From the NCBI RefSeq assembly GCF_001999465.1, contig NZ_MQMF01000001.1, positions 930,001 through 994,000 of the forward strand: a DNA stretch of 64,000 bases, in the 5' to 3' direction. This DNA is from Fictibacillus arsenicus. Lineage in GTDB: Bacteria; Bacillota; Bacilli; Bacillales; Fictibacillaceae. Positions within the stretch are counted from its first letter, which is position 1. The number at the start of each line of letters is the position of its first letter. The translations under genes and the position numbers were made by a program. Below, piece by piece: positions 22,817 to 33,261 of the stretch. Below the pieces are notes generated by a model that did not search any database, was not told the origin of the DNA, and saw only the letters and a list, made by a program, of their open reading frames with translations.

Positions 22817-25076
22817 CCGCTTCTCCTCCTTCCGTTACAGCAAAACCTTTCGCATCTACCTCTATGCCATTTTTTTCATAAGCATTGTTTGTGTAATTGA
22901 CGATAATGACTTTCCCATTCGAATACCCTACTTCCACGACTCCAGTCTGTGGTACCGTACGACTCACGATCTCCTCGCCTTCTACCTGCCCAAGACTTTT
23001 TTCTACCTGTTTGTATTGATCAATGATCTTGTCTTTCCAGATCGAATACTCAGAGGTATAGATATGCTTGGATGCTGTTTTTGCCAGAAGATGAGATGGT
23101 TCTTCGGTTAACAGAAACGATGGGTACGCACCATACTCAATCGTGCGCAGCATCTGATCTTCCGTGTCTGAGTTAAAGTTCGAGTAAGGTGCATAATACG
23201 GCATGTACCCTTTTAGAACAATCTGCATGAACGGTACTGTGTCGGTTTCAAACACGTAGTTGGATGAATTCATCGGAACATCCAAATAACGGTCTGTCTC
23301 GCTCCATAAATATGTGTTTGGCTCATACAGCGCGACATTTCCAACTTGGCTCTTCAACGTTCCGAACAGCTTGTGATACGTCTTGATCGTCTGGCTGCGT
23401 TCTGACGATTTTTTCGTGCTGAAGTCAGAAAACAGCGTGTATCCGCTCGTATCCACAGCGATATTAGAAACTCCAAGCTCCTTGTAATCTTTGCTCTCAT
23501 CCAAAGCTTGCCGTAAAGCTTTTTGTGGAGATAAGTAAAACACGGTTTTCTTATCCTCACTGTGTGAGATTGTTTCGGAACTGATCTTCTTCGCTACATC
23601 TTTGCTGCCCGAATAGCCTGAAGCACCATCATAGGCTTTTGTATAATCCGTGTAAAAATAAGTCGGAATGTTATCTTTTTGAAGAGCTTTGATCGTATCT
23701 TTTACTTCATCCTCATTACCGAGGTTGTTTTCAAAAGGAAATTTGTTCGGAAGTGTTCCGGTAAGTCCGCCCTTTGACCACCCTTTATAAACGACAAACA
23801 TGTTTTCTACTTCTTGTATAAGTTCATCCGTCATTTTCGGAATGCTCGTAATCTTTGTCATCGGCAGAACAGAGTCCCATAGAAGACCTTCTTTTACTTC
23901 TCCTCCAAGAAACTCAAGTCTTACACCTGTCTTGTCTTCCTTTTTTTCCAGCTGTTTCGTATCTGTCAGATGGTTCTGGTAAGCCTTCGCCATCCCGACA
24001 TAGTCCGCTTCTTCCTTTGCAAGGAACTTGTATCTCAGCTTAACGCCGAACGGGTTCTTTGATTTTTGGTATAAAGTTAAGCCTTTCATGTTCTTGCTCG
24101 TCGGCTGATAATATTCCTTTCTAAAATGAAACTCTGATGCGATCCAGTTAAAGTCTGTTGAAACACCAGATGGATAAGCTAGGATGTCGCCGTGTGTGTA
24201 TCCCTCTTCAATGACCGCTAAAAAGGCATTCTGTTTTACGCCATGAACGGCACCAAAAACGGGCATCTTAATCTGCTCAGCCGGTGTAACTTTTGTGTCC
24301 TTCTTCGTTTCTGTTTTCTTGAACGCTTCGTCAGTACCATAAATAGTACCTGTAAACGGAGCATCTGCTTTGTTGCTGCTCTTTTCATAGCGGATCAGAG
24401 CACCGCTTCCATCCGGAATAAACATATACCCGTTGATGTCGTTCTCGTTCACCGCGCCTAAGAACGGATAGACCCGCATCGAGATAATCTTCGTATACTT
24501 GCTTTCTTTAATTTGTTCTTCAGGAATGGAAACAACAACATCACTTCCGTCAAGCTCTACCTTCACTTCAAACTCGAGCTTGGATTGGTTCAAATAAAGA
24601 GAAGCTTTAAATCCATCGTCCGTCATCTTCACTCTTGGACGGGAATCGTTGGTCGTGATACTCTCTGTTCTTACCTTTCCGCGCCGGTCCATGTAGTCGA
24701 TGGTAATGGCAGACTGCGCCATCTGTTCCCACGTTTTGTTCAGACGGTATTGATCAGGCTGATCAAGTCCTGAGTTCCAGACGTAATTGGTCTCTTTGTT
24801 TTGGACCTTAATGGCTAAGTTTTCTTCATTTACGTATAAAGCAAGGCTTTCGTTTTCAGCTGCTTTCTCAAAGCCTTTAAACGAGTTTTGTTGCTGAACG
24901 GGCTTTGCCTCTTTCTTTTCAGGCTTTGTGAACGAAGAAGAAGTGTATTTCATCAGATTTTGGCTAGTATTCGGTTTTGCAGGAGGCTGGTCCGTACTTT
25001 TCTTATCATCTTGTGCCGCTAATACCGTGATCGGTACAAGCAATAATACGAGTGCAAGTATGATTTTTTTATACAC
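22797..25076 (-). CDS. DUF5696-type exported protein
   Basis: The 759-residue protein has a Sec signal peptide (A-L-V-L-L-L-V-P-I-T-V-L-A) and a low-complexity linker to about residue 70. A long beta-rich region follows (S-I-P-E-E-Q, G-Y-M-F-I-P-D-G-S-G-A-L-I near 210), then a TIM-barrel-like segment with F-Y-T-D-Y-T-K-A-Y and G-V-S-N-I-A-V-D-T-S-G-Y (450-560). This matches my memory of DUF5696 proteins in Paenibacillus-type sugar loci. The TIM-barrel-like half may be a glycosidase or glycan-binding module; no catalytic pair is assignable. The GTG start follows GGAGG, and both neighbours overlap it, indicating tight co-translation with the ABC permeases. Confidence 0.75.
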   Translation of the reverse strand: MYKKIILALVLLLVPITVLAAQDDKKSTDQPPAKPNTSQNLMKYTSSSFTKPEKKEAKPVQQQNSFKGFEKAAENESLALYVNEENLAIKVQNKETNYVWNSGLDQPDQYRLNKTWEQMAQSAITIDYMDRRGKVRTESITTNDSRPRVKMTDDGFKASLYLNQSKLEFEVKVELDGSDVVVSIPEEQIKESKYTKIISMRVYPFLGAVNENDINGYMFIPDGSGALIRYEKSSNKADAPFTGTIYGTDEAFKKTETKKDTKVTPAEQIKMPVFGAVHGVKQNAFLAVIEEGYTHGDILAYPSGVSTDFNWIASEFHFRKEYYQPTSKNMKGLTLYQKSKNPFGVKLRYKFLAKEEADYVGMAKAYQNHLTDTKQLEKKEDKTGVRLEFLGGEVKEGLLWDSVLPMTKITSIPKMTDELIQEVENMFVVYKGWSKGGLTGTLPNKFPFENNLGNEDEVKDTIKALQKDNIPTYFYTDYTKAYDGASGYSGSKDVAKKISSETISHSEDKKTVFYLSPQKALRQALDESKDYKELGVSNIAVDTSGYTLFSDFSTKKSSERSQTIKTYHKLFGTLKSQVGNVALYEPNTYLWSETDRYLDVPMNSSNYVFETDTVPFMQIVLKGYMPYYAPYSNFNSDTEDQMLRTIEYGAYPSFLLTEEPSHLLAKTASKHIYTSEYSIWKDKIIDQYKQVEKSLGQVEGEEIVSRTVPQTGVVEVGYSNGKVIIVNYTNNAYEKNGIEVDAKGFAVTEGGEADEKAEE

Positions 25077-27084
25077 GTAAAACAGCCTCCTTTATGATGG
25101 AATAAACGAAATCATACACTTGGTCGATCAGCACGAATACGATGAACACGACCAGAAGCATGATCACCATGCCAAACAGCGTAACGAAGATGTTTCGTAC
25201 TGTATCAGAAAACGTATAGTTGTGAATTTCTTTAATCATAATGAACAGAATGATCAAGCACCAAGCATAGATGATGCGGATCGAAAATACATAAACAAAG
25301 GCTTCATTATAAGTCAGTACATTTGATAAAAGCGTGATCGGTATACTGAACACAAGAAACGGTGCCAGCGAATAGATCGTTCCGATATAAATATCCTTAA
25401 ATCTTCCTTCTCCGTCATTAATCGTACTGACTAAATAGTTCACGATAATAAAAAGACTAAGAGGAACGAGAAGGAGCAGCAATTCTCCGAGCAGCGTCGC
25501 TTCCGTGCCAACCGTGTTGTAAATGAACCCGGTATAGAAGCGACTATAGATATACTCCGCAATCAGCACCACATACAGGATAGTAGCTGACAGGACGGAA
25601 GCATAGTTCTTACGCTTCAAATAATAGAAGCTGTCGATCGGATGTCGGAAGAACTGGAACAAAAAGAGCAGTTCCCCGATCAGTTTCTGTTTTTTCACGG
25701 CTCTCAAGCTACTGCGCGGCTTATCGAGTATGCCTTTTCTCTTATCCACGGCCTTCATGATAAAGAATAGGACGACCAGGATCATAACGATAAACAAAAC
25801 GGTCTCTAGATTTTCCTGCATCCACGCATGGCGGACTTCCCAGAACGAATCGGAATAGCCGTACACATCGTTAGCAAACTTGTATTCTTCTAAAGCTCTT
25901 TTATAGTCTTGCTGTTTATAGTAGGCAGAACCCATGGCTGAATGCGCCAAACCAAACGAGGAGTTCATCTCCAGCACGGATTCCCAGTACTTTTGACTTT
26001 GTACATAACGCCCCTCTTTAAAGAGCGCGATCCCTTTATGTACTTGATTCGAAAAGGCTGTAGATTCAAAGACTTGAATCAGTCCGCGCTCTTTATCGGT
26101 TACATACAGTCTGCCGTCAGGATCGATCGTGATGCCGGTCGGCTGTTTAAATAATCCAAGCCGGTTCGTCCCATCGTCTTTCCCGCCAAAAATAAATAAT
26201 AGATTTCCAAAGCTGTCATATTCATAGATTTCGCCTGTGCTCGATACGACAAACATGTTTCCGTCAGCATCAACCGCGATATCCTGCAGTGATTTTTCTT
26301 CTGAAATGTTTTCAAACAGCATGTTCTTACCTGCAACATTAAGCTTTTTGATCACTTCGTTCGTTGTTCCTTCTGTCACGGAATACACGAGCCCCTGATC
26401 ATCCAGTGCGATGTTATCCGGTGCAGGCGGTGTTTTCATGAACATTCTTGCTTTTTTGCTCTCAGACGTAAGGAGCTTTTGCAAAAATGAACCGAAAGAA
26501 GCCTCTGTGCTGTTAACCCCGTAATAGCCAAGGAAAGATCCTTCGTTGCTTAGCTGAATCATACCGTTCGTAGATCCTTCACTGATCACATAGATGTTGC
26601 CGCGTCTGTCCACGGCCACTTTTTGCGGTTTAAAAGAAGACTTTTTACCGAACAGCGGAGAGTCTGGCTTCCCAAATTCCGCTTCTACTTTGCCATCGCT
26701 AGCAAAGCGAAAAACCTTTTCTTCCTCATAATCCGCAACATAAATCTTTTCTTTATCGTCCACATAGACGCCATTCGGTGATTTTAAAATGCCTTTCCCG
26801 ATCTCCCGGACCCTGTTTCCATTCTTGTCAGCTACAATAATGGTTTTCGTACCTGAATCAGCCACATAGAGGTTTCCATTTGTGTCAGAAAAAATATCTT
26901 CAGGATTCGTAATCCCCGCATCCGGCATAAGTGTGCCAACCGGCATATAGGCGGTCTGTGTTTCGATCGTCTGTCCATCCGCCGATAATGTCTCTGTCTT
27001 ATAAGGGACAGAAGCAGAAGCGATCGACTGGAGCGGAACGAGCAAAAAGACCAATAATGCTGCAAATTGTAATGTACGCTTCAT
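25069..27084 (-). CDS. NHL-repeat / TPR / Yip1-domain membrane protein
   Basis: The 671-residue protein has a signal peptide (1-24) and an NHL-type beta-propeller (~45-345). The propeller carries repeats such as G-N-L-Y-V-A-D-S-G and K-I-Y-V-A-D-Y. A TPR-like pair follows (~350-410, S-A-M-G-S-A-Y-Y-K-Q-Q-D-Y), then one helix (~428-448) and a Yip1-like block of about five membrane helices (~480-660). The propeller would face outside. It is encoded between ABC permeases and overlaps the DUF5696 gene, so it may form a surface scaffold that delivers glycans to the transporter. Its function is not known to me. Confidence 0.75.
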   Translation of the reverse strand: MKRTLQFAALLVFLLVPLQSIASASVPYKTETLSADGQTIETQTAYMPVGTLMPDAGITNPEDIFSDTNGNLYVADSGTKTIIVADKNGNRVREIGKGILKSPNGVYVDDKEKIYVADYEEEKVFRFASDGKVEAEFGKPDSPLFGKKSSFKPQKVAVDRRGNIYVISEGSTNGMIQLSNEGSFLGYYGVNSTEASFGSFLQKLLTSESKKARMFMKTPPAPDNIALDDQGLVYSVTEGTTNEVIKKLNVAGKNMLFENISEEKSLQDIAVDADGNMFVVSSTGEIYEYDSFGNLLFIFGGKDDGTNRLGLFKQPTGITIDPDGRLYVTDKERGLIQVFESTAFSNQVHKGIALFKEGRYVQSQKYWESVLEMNSSFGLAHSAMGSAYYKQQDYKRALEEYKFANDVYGYSDSFWEVRHAWMQENLETVLFIVMILVVLFFIMKAVDKRKGILDKPRSSLRAVKKQKLIGELLFLFQFFRHPIDSFYYLKRKNYASVLSATILYVVLIAEYIYSRFYTGFIYNTVGTEATLLGELLLLLVPLSLFIIVNYLVSTINDGEGRFKDIYIGTIYSLAPFLVFSIPITLLSNVLTYNEAFVYVFSIRIIYAWCLIILFIMIKEIHNYTFSDTVRNIFVTLFGMVIMLLVVFIVFVLIDQVYDFVYSIIKEAVLRV

Positions 27085-27104
27085 TTCTCCCCCCTCCTAC
27101 TTTC

Positions 27105-27983
27105 TTACTTGATTCCTGAATGGGCCATCGTGTTCATCACTTGGCTTTGCAGAATAATAAAAATTACGAGATTCGGTATGAACATGATCAAGGAGGCAGC
27201 TGCTGCAAGTCCTTGTCCTGCTACATTATTACCGTCAACCGTTGACGTTAAGGTCGACATGTAGAACGAGAATGTCTTCAGTCCTTCATCGTTCACATAG
27301 AGTGACGAACTCTCAATACTGTTCCAAACGAGCTGGAAGGAGAGTATCGCGATCGTTGCGATAGCCGGCTTCACGAGCGGAACGATGATCCGTACGAAGA
27401 TCTGAAAATCAGATGCTCCGTCAAGCCTTGCAGCTTCGAGCAACTCATCTGGTATCTGGTCGATAAACTGCTTGACCAGAAACAAACCTATCGGCATGGC
27501 AAGGAGTGGCAGGATATGCACCAAAAATGTGTTGATCAGTCCCAGTTCGTCGATTAAAAGGTAGCGCGGAATGGCTACAGCTGCCGGGACAAACATGAGC
27601 GCGAGTGTGTTGATCTCAAAGATTGCTTTTTTCATCTTAAAATTTTTCTTTGATAACGCGTAGCCTGCCATCGTGCTGATAATAACAGTCAGAACCACGA
27701 CAATGAGCGTAACGACAACACTGTTAAACAAGAAACGCGACATCGGTACTCCGGTATCGTTCGTTTTCGTAAACAGGTCCACAAAGTTTTGAAACGTTGG
27801 CTTGTCTACAAAAAAGCGCGGTGGATACGCGAACAATTCATCAATTGGTTTAAATGCATGAAAAAATATATAGACGATCGGCAAAGCCATAAATATAGCC
27901 AATGGAATCAGAAAAGCAAGGAACTTCAATTGGCTTTTATGAAACTTTGACGGGTTCATCTTTGTCCCTTGAAAGGCCGACAT
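27105..27983 (-). CDS. Carbohydrate ABC transporter permease (MalG type)
   Basis: The ~292-residue permease has six predicted helices and the EAA loop [11 protein letters not shown] cytosolic N-terminus of about 25 residues precedes the first helix. The ATG at 27983 has AGGGAG 8 bases upstream; the GTG at 27992 is less likely. It pairs with 28003-28899. It lies between the Yip1-type gene (20 bp) and its partner, consistent with one transcript. Confidence 0.9.
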   Translation of the reverse strand: MSAFQGTKMNPSKFHKSQLKFLAFLIPLAIFMALPIVYIFFHAFKPIDELFAYPPRFFVDKPTFQNFVDLFTKTNDTGVPMSRFLFNSVVVTLIVVVLTVIISTMAGYALSKKNFKMKKAIFEINTLALMFVPAAVAIPRYLLIDELGLINTFLVHILPLLAMPIGLFLVKQFIDQIPDELLEAARLDGASDFQIFVRIIVPLVKPAIATIAILSFQLVWNSIESSSLYVNDEGLKTFSFYMSTLTSTVDGNNVAGQGLAAAASLIMFIPNLVIFIILQSQVMNTMAHSGIK

Positions 27984-28002
27984 GTTTATCACTCCCTAAC
28001 GT

Positions 28003-28899
28003 CTAGTCCTTTTCTCCAAACAGCCTCCAGGCTACTTTTGAGAACGCATATACAACAATAAGAAGAACAACGGAGATCGCAGCAGCATATCCCATTTCAT
28101 AGCGGATAAAACCATAGTCCTCTAAGTGGTTGACCATCAACTGACCAGCATATTGCGGTGTCGGGTTCGCTCCCGACAAGGCAACACCGATCGCCCCAGC
28201 CTGAAATGTTCCGACCACTGCCATTACGGCACCGAACAGCATCTGCGGCTTCATAGAAGGAATCGTAATGTAGATGATCTCCTGAAAACGGTTGTTGATC
28301 CCATCAATGTAACCTGCTTCATAGATCTCGGTATTGATGTTGAGAACACCAGACAGCATGGCGAGGAATCCCACTCCCATACTGCCCCAGAGCGTTACAA
28401 AGATCATGATCTTCATTAAATATTCAGGAGACTGCAGCCACTGGATCGGCTCAAGCAATACACCTATTGTAAGAAGCAAGCTGTTCAAATAACCTGTCTC
28501 ATCTCCACTAAAGATGATCGTCCAAACAACGGCCATCGCAACACCTGCTGTCATGGAAGGTGAGTAGATGACGAGTGCCAGGATTGTCCGCATCCGTTTA
28601 GGTACTTGAGCGAGTGCCCAGGCGAGAATGAACGATAAGATATACCCGCCTGGCCCAACGATCAGAGCAAACGTTAACGTGTTTGGCAAGACTTTCTGCA
28701 TGAACACTTCATCTTGCGTGATCAAACCGACGTAGTTGCTCAGCCCGATAAATGTTGGGGTTTCAATCGCGTTAAAATACGTGAATGACAATAATATAGC
28801 CGCCCCAACAGGTATGATGATGAATGTTGTAAACAGGATAATGTAAGGTGCAAGGAACATCCAATGTGAGTGGTCTCGTTTAGTTGTTTTTGTTTTCAT
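28003..28899 (-). CDS. Carbohydrate ABC transporter permease (MalF type)
   Basis: The ~298-residue protein has six predicted helices. Its EAA loop is [10 protein letters not shown], with Gly replacing the second Ala. F-L-A-P-Y-I-I-L-F forms the first helix. Its start lies inside the 3' end of the giant SBP gene (20-base overlap), so this pair probably serves that binding protein. The ATG at 28899 has better spacing from AGGGG than the ATG at 28905. Confidence 0.9.
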   Translation of the reverse strand: MKTKTTKRDHSHWMFLAPYIILFTTFIIIPVGAAILLSFTYFNAIETPTFIGLSNYVGLITQDEVFMQKVLPNTLTFALIVGPGGYILSFILAWALAQVPKRMRTILALVIYSPSMTAGVAMAVVWTIIFSGDETGYLNSLLLTIGVLLEPIQWLQSPEYLMKIMIFVTLWGSMGVGFLAMLSGVLNINTEIYEAGYIDGINNRFQEIIYITIPSMKPQMLFGAVMAVVGTFQAGAIGVALSGANPTPQYAGQLMVNHLEDYGFIRYEMGYAAAISVVLLIVVYAFSKVAWRLFGEKD

Positions 28900-31840
28900 T
28901 CTCATCCCCTGCCCAACTTTTCACTTGTTCGATCGTAGGAATCGGATATGGCTTGACCATCTTGCCATCTTTCACATACCCGAACTCTTCCATTTTTCTT
29001 TTAATCTCCCTGTCGATCGCAACGACTGAATCATCGACTGCCGACCTAGGGTTGACCCCGTCGAATACAATGCGGTTCCAGATGTTAGAAAGCTCACGCT
29101 CGATCATGTAGGAGCCTGGATTCTTCGGAACTTCGTATAAATACTCCCATTGTTTAAGAATCGTTTTCTTATGCTCTTCCGGCCAAGGAAGGTTCTTAAA
29201 CGCTTCAAGGTTGGACGTGTTCCACATGTACTCTGGTCCGTACAGCATCTGCAGGTTTGTCGCGAACTCTGTTTGTGTATCTGTAGACAGCCACCACTTT
29301 AAGAGCTCCCAAGAATCTTCCTTGCTCTTCGTCCCTTTAAAGATCATCGCCGACTGTCCAGAACCGGTTGCCCATCGTTCGACTGTACCATCTTCCTTTT
29401 TCACACCAGGATGAGGAGAGATATCCCACCAACCCGCGATCTCAGGAGCAGCAGCCGTCAGCTGAGTGTACGTTGTAAAGTTCGCCGTTCCGATCGGAAG
29501 CGTTGAGTAACGGAAATGGTTATAAAAGTTTGGCACTTGCAGCGGCAAGCTGTAGATCGTATTCAATTCCGCCATAAATTGGATTCCTTTTAATGATTCT
29601 TCAGATCCGATCGCGGTTTTCATGCCATTTTTTCCGTACAAATTACCATCAAACTGATAAACGAAAGGAGCCGTTGCCTGGAACGGTTTGAAACCAGTAG
29701 CACCTGCGATGTGGGTATAATAGTTCATCCCGTAGCGCTGGAGTTCTGGAAGGATGCCCTTCACGTCATCCCATGTATCCGGAACCGGCAGACCTAGCGC
29801 CTGCATAATATCTTTTCTATAAAACTGAACGAAGAAATCTTGCGTTTCTGGCATCGCATAGACGGAATCACCGATCATGAGCGGTAAAAATGCACCTGGT
29901 GAGAACTGTTTACTGAACGCCTCGAAATCGTCAAACTGATGCAGGTCAACTGCTGCCCCGCGAATTGAAAGTTCATATGGCAGCCAAGAACTGATGCCGA
30001 GCGCGATATCCGGCTGCTTGTTGGAAGCGTTGGCTAAAATAAGCTTCTGCTCTTCAGGCATGATCGAGAATTTGACTTTGATTCCGGTCTCCGGTGTAAA
30101 AGTTTGATCTGATAAGTTTTGCAGTAGCTCCACGTATTGACGAGGTCTATTTACCCATACCTCTAACGTATCCTCTTCTGCTTCACTCGCAGAATAGTTT
30201 TCCGAGAAGAACGATAAGAAGAATCGCTGGATGGAATCGAATAGTTTTTCCCAAAAGCCTGCTTCCGCATCAGGCACTTCTTTTTGATCACCGTGTACAT
30301 AAAACCGGTCGACCGTTAACGGCTGTTTCGGAAGCATCACAAGCATATTCCCCAACAGCTGTGCGGCTGAAGATGAACCTTCTGAAAGCTCCGTCAGCCT
30401 GCTCGGAATCTCGTCTGGTTCCTTGCTTAAACTCCTAAGCTTTTGAACAGCCATCTTTAATGAGATCATGTCTTTTGAATCTTCATCAGATTTGTCCAAT
30501 GTGCGTAAGTACTTCAATTCGTGCTCAAGCTCATCCGCCCATCCGGAAAGCTTTTTATCGATACCCGGTATATATTCACTGATCTTCCAGCCGCGGGCCG
30601 TATCCGTTTGATTGCCTGTCAGTTTTCTGATCTCAAGCGTAAGCTCTTCCATCTCCCTCATGATGTTGTTCGTCGTATGAAGGACGGACTCAACAGGAGA
30701 AGCATCGGCTTCTAAACCGATTTCATGCTCACCTTTGGAAAGGTAAAATAAAAAGGCCTTCCCCTTTTTATCTTCGAGCGTTACATTCGACCAGTTTTTA
30801 TTAAAATCAAAGGTGATCGGTGCTGCCTCAGCGAAAGGAATTTCTCCATCGATCAAAAGTTTTCGAAAAACAGCGCCAGTCGTTTCTTTATTCTGTAGAA
30901 CTTTAAAGGTCAGCTTGTAAAAGCCATCTTTCTTCACGTTTACTTTCCAGTTAACGGTTTGCCCGGACTTTGTCCAAGATTCACCGCCAAGCGTGTTCAG
31001 CAGAAGTTTCTTCGGACTGCTCGGAACAGCAGATGTATCATTTGCGGCAAACGGCCGTATATACGAGCTGTTTTTTTCGTAGTTCTTTTCCGCTTCCCGT
31101 GTGATCAGCGCTTCTTTAACGAGCTTCTGATCCTTATGTTTCTTTAAATAGTCTTTATAGCTGAGCAGTTTGTCAGGTGATGTCACGTACGCATTTCCAA
31201 GAAGCATTTCACCCGATAAGTTCGTAAGCGTAATCTTATTTTTTCCTTTTTGCAGCTCGAATTTTAACGGCTCGGCTTGCAGCTGGCTCGCATCCTCTGC
31301 GTTGATCCGGCTCCACTCCTCGATTCGTTTTTGCTTCGGAATCATGTCATTTCCAAACCGGTCATTTTCGAATGTTTGTTTCGCGTTCTTCCAGTTAGCC
31401 GAAAATACAATTCTTCTGCTCTCGTAAAATGAATATTTACCGTTTACTTGAATAGCGCCCTCTATTGGAACAACCTCGTTGCTCAGCGGGTAGTAATCAA
31501 AAGATAGTTCATATAGTCCCGCTTCTTTTACATCAACCTCGTATGAAACGGATGCCTGGTTATGCCAATAGAAAACACGATCGTTGTATCCTTTGCTTCT
31601 CTCAACAGGCAGTAAGTTCTTTTCATCTGCTGTTTGAAAGTTTGAAGGAGATACGGACGCTTCAAACGTTGAAGCGTCCTTCTTCCCTTCTTTCTTCCAG
31701 TTTTCAAGGACGGTATGATAGTTTTCCTCCACGACTTGTTCGGCAGGTTTATCATTACTGTTCGTTTCAGCAGTTACAAAATGTTGTGGAAAGATGAAGC
31801 ACAGTATTAAACCTAACCAAAGAAATCTTTTAAACTTCAT
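28880..31840 (-). CDS. Giant modular extracellular solute-binding protein
   Basis: At 986 residues this is over twice the usual sugar SBP length. A Sec signal peptide without a lipobox (cleavage near V-T-A) is followed by two beta-sandwich, carbohydrate-binding-like modules. The first covers ~90-225 ([12 protein letters not shown]) and the second ~285-390 ([10 protein letters not shown]). A helical linker (~395-500) precedes a C-terminal SBP domain (~560-970, with P-D-I-A-L-G, F-Y-R-K-D-I-M and G-Q-S-A-M-I-F). The modules may grip long glycan chains. It is translationally coupled to the next permease. Confidence 0.85.
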   Translation of the reverse strand: MKFKRFLWLGLILCFIFPQHFVTAETNSNDKPAEQVVEENYHTVLENWKKEGKKDASTFEASVSPSNFQTADEKNLLPVERSKGYNDRVFYWHNQASVSYEVDVKEAGLYELSFDYYPLSNEVVPIEGAIQVNGKYSFYESRRIVFSANWKNAKQTFENDRFGNDMIPKQKRIEEWSRINAEDASQLQAEPLKFELQKGKNKITLTNLSGEMLLGNAYVTSPDKLLSYKDYLKKHKDQKLVKEALITREAEKNYEKNSSYIRPFAANDTSAVPSSPKKLLLNTLGGESWTKSGQTVNWKVNVKKDGFYKLTFKVLQNKETTGAVFRKLLIDGEIPFAEAAPITFDFNKNWSNVTLEDKKGKAFLFYLSKGEHEIGLEADASPVESVLHTTNNIMREMEELTLEIRKLTGNQTDTARGWKISEYIPGIDKKLSGWADELEHELKYLRTLDKSDEDSKDMISLKMAVQKLRSLSKEPDEIPSRLTELSEGSSSAAQLLGNMLVMLPKQPLTVDRFYVHGDQKEVPDAEAGFWEKLFDSIQRFFLSFFSENYSASEAEEDTLEVWVNRPRQYVELLQNLSDQTFTPETGIKVKFSIMPEEQKLILANASNKQPDIALGISSWLPYELSIRGAAVDLHQFDDFEAFSKQFSPGAFLPLMIGDSVYAMPETQDFFVQFYRKDIMQALGLPVPDTWDDVKGILPELQRYGMNYYTHIAGATGFKPFQATAPFVYQFDGNLYGKNGMKTAIGSEESLKGIQFMAELNTIYSLPLQVPNFYNHFRYSTLPIGTANFTTYTQLTAAAPEIAGWWDISPHPGVKKEDGTVERWATGSGQSAMIFKGTKSKEDSWELLKWWLSTDTQTEFATNLQMLYGPEYMWNTSNLEAFKNLPWPEEHKKTILKQWEYLYEVPKNPGSYMIERELSNIWNRIVFDGVNPRSAVDDSVVAIDREIKRKMEEFGYVKDGKMVKPYPIPTIEQVKSWAGDENENKNN

Positions 31841-31871
31841 ACTATCAACCTCCCCTTAAAATCCCGGCTTC

Positions 31872-33236
31872 TTATTTATCTTTTAAAGCCTCTTGTGCTT
31901 CTTTGCTTTTTTGGTCTGCTAATTGATCAAGCTGCTTCGCATAATCTTCAATCTTCAAGTTGCCTCTGATCACGTTATCCAAGATCATGGCTACCTTTGC
32001 ATTTGCTTCTTCTCCCACTTTCACACCAGTTGGTGCTTCCCAGCGTGCATCCACATAACCCGGTTCCGTTTTTACAGGCTCAACAACGGCATTATCTAAG
32101 TTGTCATAAGCTGTTTTGATTCCAGGTACTTCGTTAATCGCGAAGTATTCATCTAAGATTTCAGGATCTGCGTTAACAGGAAGAGTATTTAGCGCTTTTC
32201 CTTCTTTTTGTGCAATTTCCATACGCTTCATGAAACCTTCTTTACCAAATGACATCCACTTAGAGAAAAGGAAAGCTTCTTCTGCATGTTTACTTGTTTT
32301 AGAAATCCCAACAAAGTCGTTTGTTACGCCCGTTCTGCCACCAGGAAGTCCGATATAGTCAAATTCAAACTGTCCTTTTTCAATAAGTGCCGGAATACCC
32401 CATGTACCGTCCCATTTCACAGCAACCTGTCCGTTCATCCAAACTTCCTCTGGATTTTCACCTTTAAAGTTTGCTTTTTGATCATCAGGCAGAGTCTCGT
32501 ATGCATAGTTGTTTGTTATGATTTCTTTTGCAAGATTTGCACCTGCAATAAACTCTTTGCTATCTAATGAGTATTGTCCGTCAGCCAATGTGTACCAGCC
32601 CATGTCAGGGTTAACTGCTGCAGGATACCAGTCTGCTACGGAGAACGCATGGTTTGTTCCAGCAACACCTTTAGAGATGTTTGTCACTTCTTTAATCGCT
32701 TTTGTATATTCTTCTACTGAAAAACCGAACTCTGGATAATCCAGGTTTGCTTCGTTAAACAAGTCTTTGTTTACTAAATAGCCTAAGAAATGCTGAGCGA
32801 ATGGAATCGCATACACTTTTTCGTTGTATGTTGCCGAATCACGTACTGCTTCCGGAATGTTTGCAAAGTCTTTGTCTTTTTCCGTCATTTTCGTAAGATC
32901 CATCAGCCAGTCATTTGATAATGATGCTGGAATTTGCGGTAATGCAAAAACATCAGGCATCTTGCCAGCACTTGCTGCTGCCGCTAGTGTACCGTTCCAG
33001 TCTGTCGTGCTGATCGACTCATCGATCTTCACCTTAATGTTTGGATGTTTCTTTTCGAATGCCTTAATCATAAGACGCTCAAGGTTTTGTTCTTTTTCTG
33101 TACCAAGTGACCAGCTTGCATAAGAAATGGTCACATCTTCTTTTTTCTCATCGGTGCTAGCCTTTTCATCTGAGCTGCAGGCAGCCATTGAGAACACAAG
33201 CGCCAAGATGGCGATTAGCGAGAAAACCTTTTTCAT
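31872..33236 (-). CDS. Sugar ABC transporter substrate-binding lipoprotein
   Basis: The 454-residue CUT1-type binding protein has lipobox S-M-A-A-C (C20). A typical fold follows, with N-I-K-V-K-I-D-E, P-D-V-F-A-L-P, a V-N-K-D-L-F-N-E-A region and G-Q-V-A-V-K-W-D-G. The ATG at 33236 has GGAGG 9 bases upstream. It lies between the first GH35 and the giant SBP, so the operon encodes two binding proteins and two permease pairs. Which pair each serves cannot be fixed from sequence alone. Confidence 0.9.
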   Translation of the reverse strand: MKKVFSLIAILALVFSMAACSSDEKASTDEKKEDVTISYASWSLGTEKEQNLERLMIKAFEKKHPNIKVKIDESISTTDWNGTLAAAASAGKMPDVFALPQIPASLSNDWLMDLTKMTEKDKDFANIPEAVRDSATYNEKVYAIPFAQHFLGYLVNKDLFNEANLDYPEFGFSVEEYTKAIKEVTNISKGVAGTNHAFSVADWYPAAVNPDMGWYTLADGQYSLDSKEFIAGANLAKEIITNNYAYETLPDDQKANFKGENPEEVWMNGQVAVKWDGTWGIPALIEKGQFEFDYIGLPGGRTGVTNDFVGISKTSKHAEEAFLFSKWMSFGKEGFMKRMEIAQKEGKALNTLPVNADPEILDEYFAINEVPGIKTAYDNLDNAVVEPVKTEPGYVDARWEAPTGVKVGEEANAKVAMILDNVIRGNLKIEDYAKQLDQLADQKSKEAQEALKDK

Positions 33237-33261
33237 AAAAAAACCCTCCAATTTAATAGAT

